Below, piece by piece: positions 6,302-6,874 of a stretch of 6,874 bases of DNA. The notes under the pieces were generated by a model. The model saw only the letters and a list, made by a program, of their open reading frames with translations. It ran no database searches and was not told the DNA's origin. The position numbers and the translations under genes were made by a program. Source of the stretch: Verrucomicrobiota bacterium (GTDB lineage: Bacteria; Verrucomicrobiota; Verrucomicrobiia; Chthoniobacterales; JAFAMB01); contig JAFAJU010000604.1 in the NCBI GenBank assembly GCA_019236035.1, forward strand, positions 1-6,874, given 5' to 3'. How positions within the stretch are numbered: the first letter of the stretch is position 1; every line of letters starts with the position of its first letter.

Positions 6302-6874
6302 CTACGAACCACCCAGCAGATCCGGCCGCCTTTCCCGTGTTTTCCGGTAGGCCTGACTTTCTCGCCAGTCACGAATTGCCCGATGATTGCCTGAGAGCAA
6401 GACGTCCGGAATTTTCCAGCCGCGGAAGTCCGACGGCCGAGTATACTGCGGGTACTCCAATAAATTGGAGGAAAATGATTCGTCGAGGGCAGATTCGCCC
6501 TCGCCGAGGACTCCCGGGATCAACCGAGCGACCGCATCAACAACGACGACAGCCGCGATTGCGCCGTTGGATAGCACGTAGTCACCGATTGAGAGCTCAT
6601 CGTCGGCCAGATGCTCGCTCACTCGATGATCAATTCCTTCGTAATGGCCGCAAATAAAAATGAGATGTTCTTTGCTGCTCAGTTCCCAAGCAATCTCCTG
6701 AGTGAACCGTCGGCCACCCGGAGCCATCAGAATCACATGCGATTGCTCGGTCCTGATGGCTTCCACGGCGGCGAAGATTGGTTCCGGTTTCATGACCATG
6801 CCTGGACCGCCCCCATACGGCGGTTCATCTGTTACATGATGTTTGTCGGTTGCCCAGTCCCGTATATTCAGGCA
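6302..6874 (-). CDS. trmD: tRNA (guanine-N1-)-methyltransferase TrmD (partial, N-terminus beyond the window)
   Basis: The reading frame runs from the right window edge to TAG 6302-6304, giving 190 visible residues; by comparison with E. coli (255) about 35 N-terminal residues are missing. TrmD uses S-adenosylmethionine to make m1G37 next to the anticodon in tRNAs, which prevents +1 frameshifting, and works as a dimer with a trefoil knot. The visible start reads LNIRDWATDKHHVTDEPPYG, then GGGPGMVMKPEPIF, as in the family. Knot motifs follow: MAPGGRRFTQ (50-59 of the visible part), FICGHYEGIDHRV (73-85) and LSIGDYVLSNGAIAA (94-108), where D98 corresponds to the catalytic base of SIGDYV. The C-terminal EYPQYTRPSDFRGWKIPDVLLSGNH block is typical. 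SNGAIAA replaces the common TGGELPA. The internal ATG at 6797-6799 (in GPGMVM) is not the start because conserved sequence continues upstream of it. A PBP gene, not rplS, follows 22 bases downstream. Confidence 0.97.
   Translation of the reverse strand, partial: CLNIRDWATDKHHVTDEPPYGGGPGMVMKPEPIFAAVEAIRTEQSHVILMAPGGRRFTQEIAWELSSKEHLIFICGHYEGIDHRVSEHLADDELSIGDYVLSNGAIAAVVVVDAVARLIPGVLGEGESALDESFSSNLLEYPQYTRPSDFRGWKIPDVLLSGNHRAIRDWRESQAYRKTRERRPDLLGGS

Noticed and set aside
6280..6372. Longer PBP start at 6372 adding 31 residues
   Set aside because: It would overlap the trmD 3' end by 71 bases, and the added residues are polar and not PBP-like; MKKK before the membrane segment is the natural start.
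6302..6799. TrmD starting at the internal ATG 6797-6799
   Set aside because: The frame upstream encodes the conserved PPYGGGPG and WATDKHH segment, so the gene is complete in frame to the window edge and only cut by it.

Overview
The window looks like housekeeping chromosome from a bacterium of roughly balanced to moderately high GC. My best guess is a soil-type member of the Verrucomicrobia. I base this on the overall gene repertoire, the TrmD variant reading SNG where most bacteria read TGGE, the short ClpS paired with a DUF2017 gene, and the long PLP-type arginine decarboxylase. This is an inference from protein character and no marker RNA is present. I see no phage, plasmid, CRISPR, tRNA or rRNA sequence.

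Left part, + strand (2-1221): a tightly packed cluster of three genes. The first is the C-terminal part of a UreF-like protein, cut by the window edge. It overlaps clpS (the N-degron adaptor of the Clp protease) by 8 bases. A DUF2017 gene follows 1 base after clpS. A gap of 124 bases leads to a bifunctional nuclease domain gene (DUF151), and a gap of 119 bases leads to speA, a complete 640-residue biosynthetic arginine decarboxylase. Both of these last genes have an in-frame TAG just upstream that fixes the start, lack a clear Shine-Dalgarno sequence, and have a similar TTGAA(G/T)-16-TAG(G/T)(C/T)T arrangement 6-9 bases before ATG. This could mean leaderless or nearly leaderless transcripts.

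Right part, - strand (4159-6874): trmD (tRNA m1G37 methyltransferase, N-terminus beyond the window) is followed after 22 bases by a complete class A penicillin-binding protein with both transglycosylase and transpeptidase active sites. The two probably form one transcription unit that converges on speA.

Between the convergent genes (3862-4158) there is no credible gene. This gap is almost filled by a 243-bp nested set of inverted repeats (3906-4148). Four copies of CTGGAGGG face inwards, a perfect 19-bp inverted repeat forms the outer arms, a 25-nt imperfect one (21 of 25 matching) forms the inner arms, and two perfect short hairpins sit back to back inside. It is the one part of the window that the genes do not explain, and it resembles a REP/BIME- or MITE-type element.

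Functionally the genes cover targeted proteolysis (ClpS), polyamine synthesis (SpeA), translation fidelity (TrmD) and cell-wall synthesis (PBP). I see no evidence for an exotic multi-gene system; the intergenic repeat and the possible leaderless starts are the best leads.
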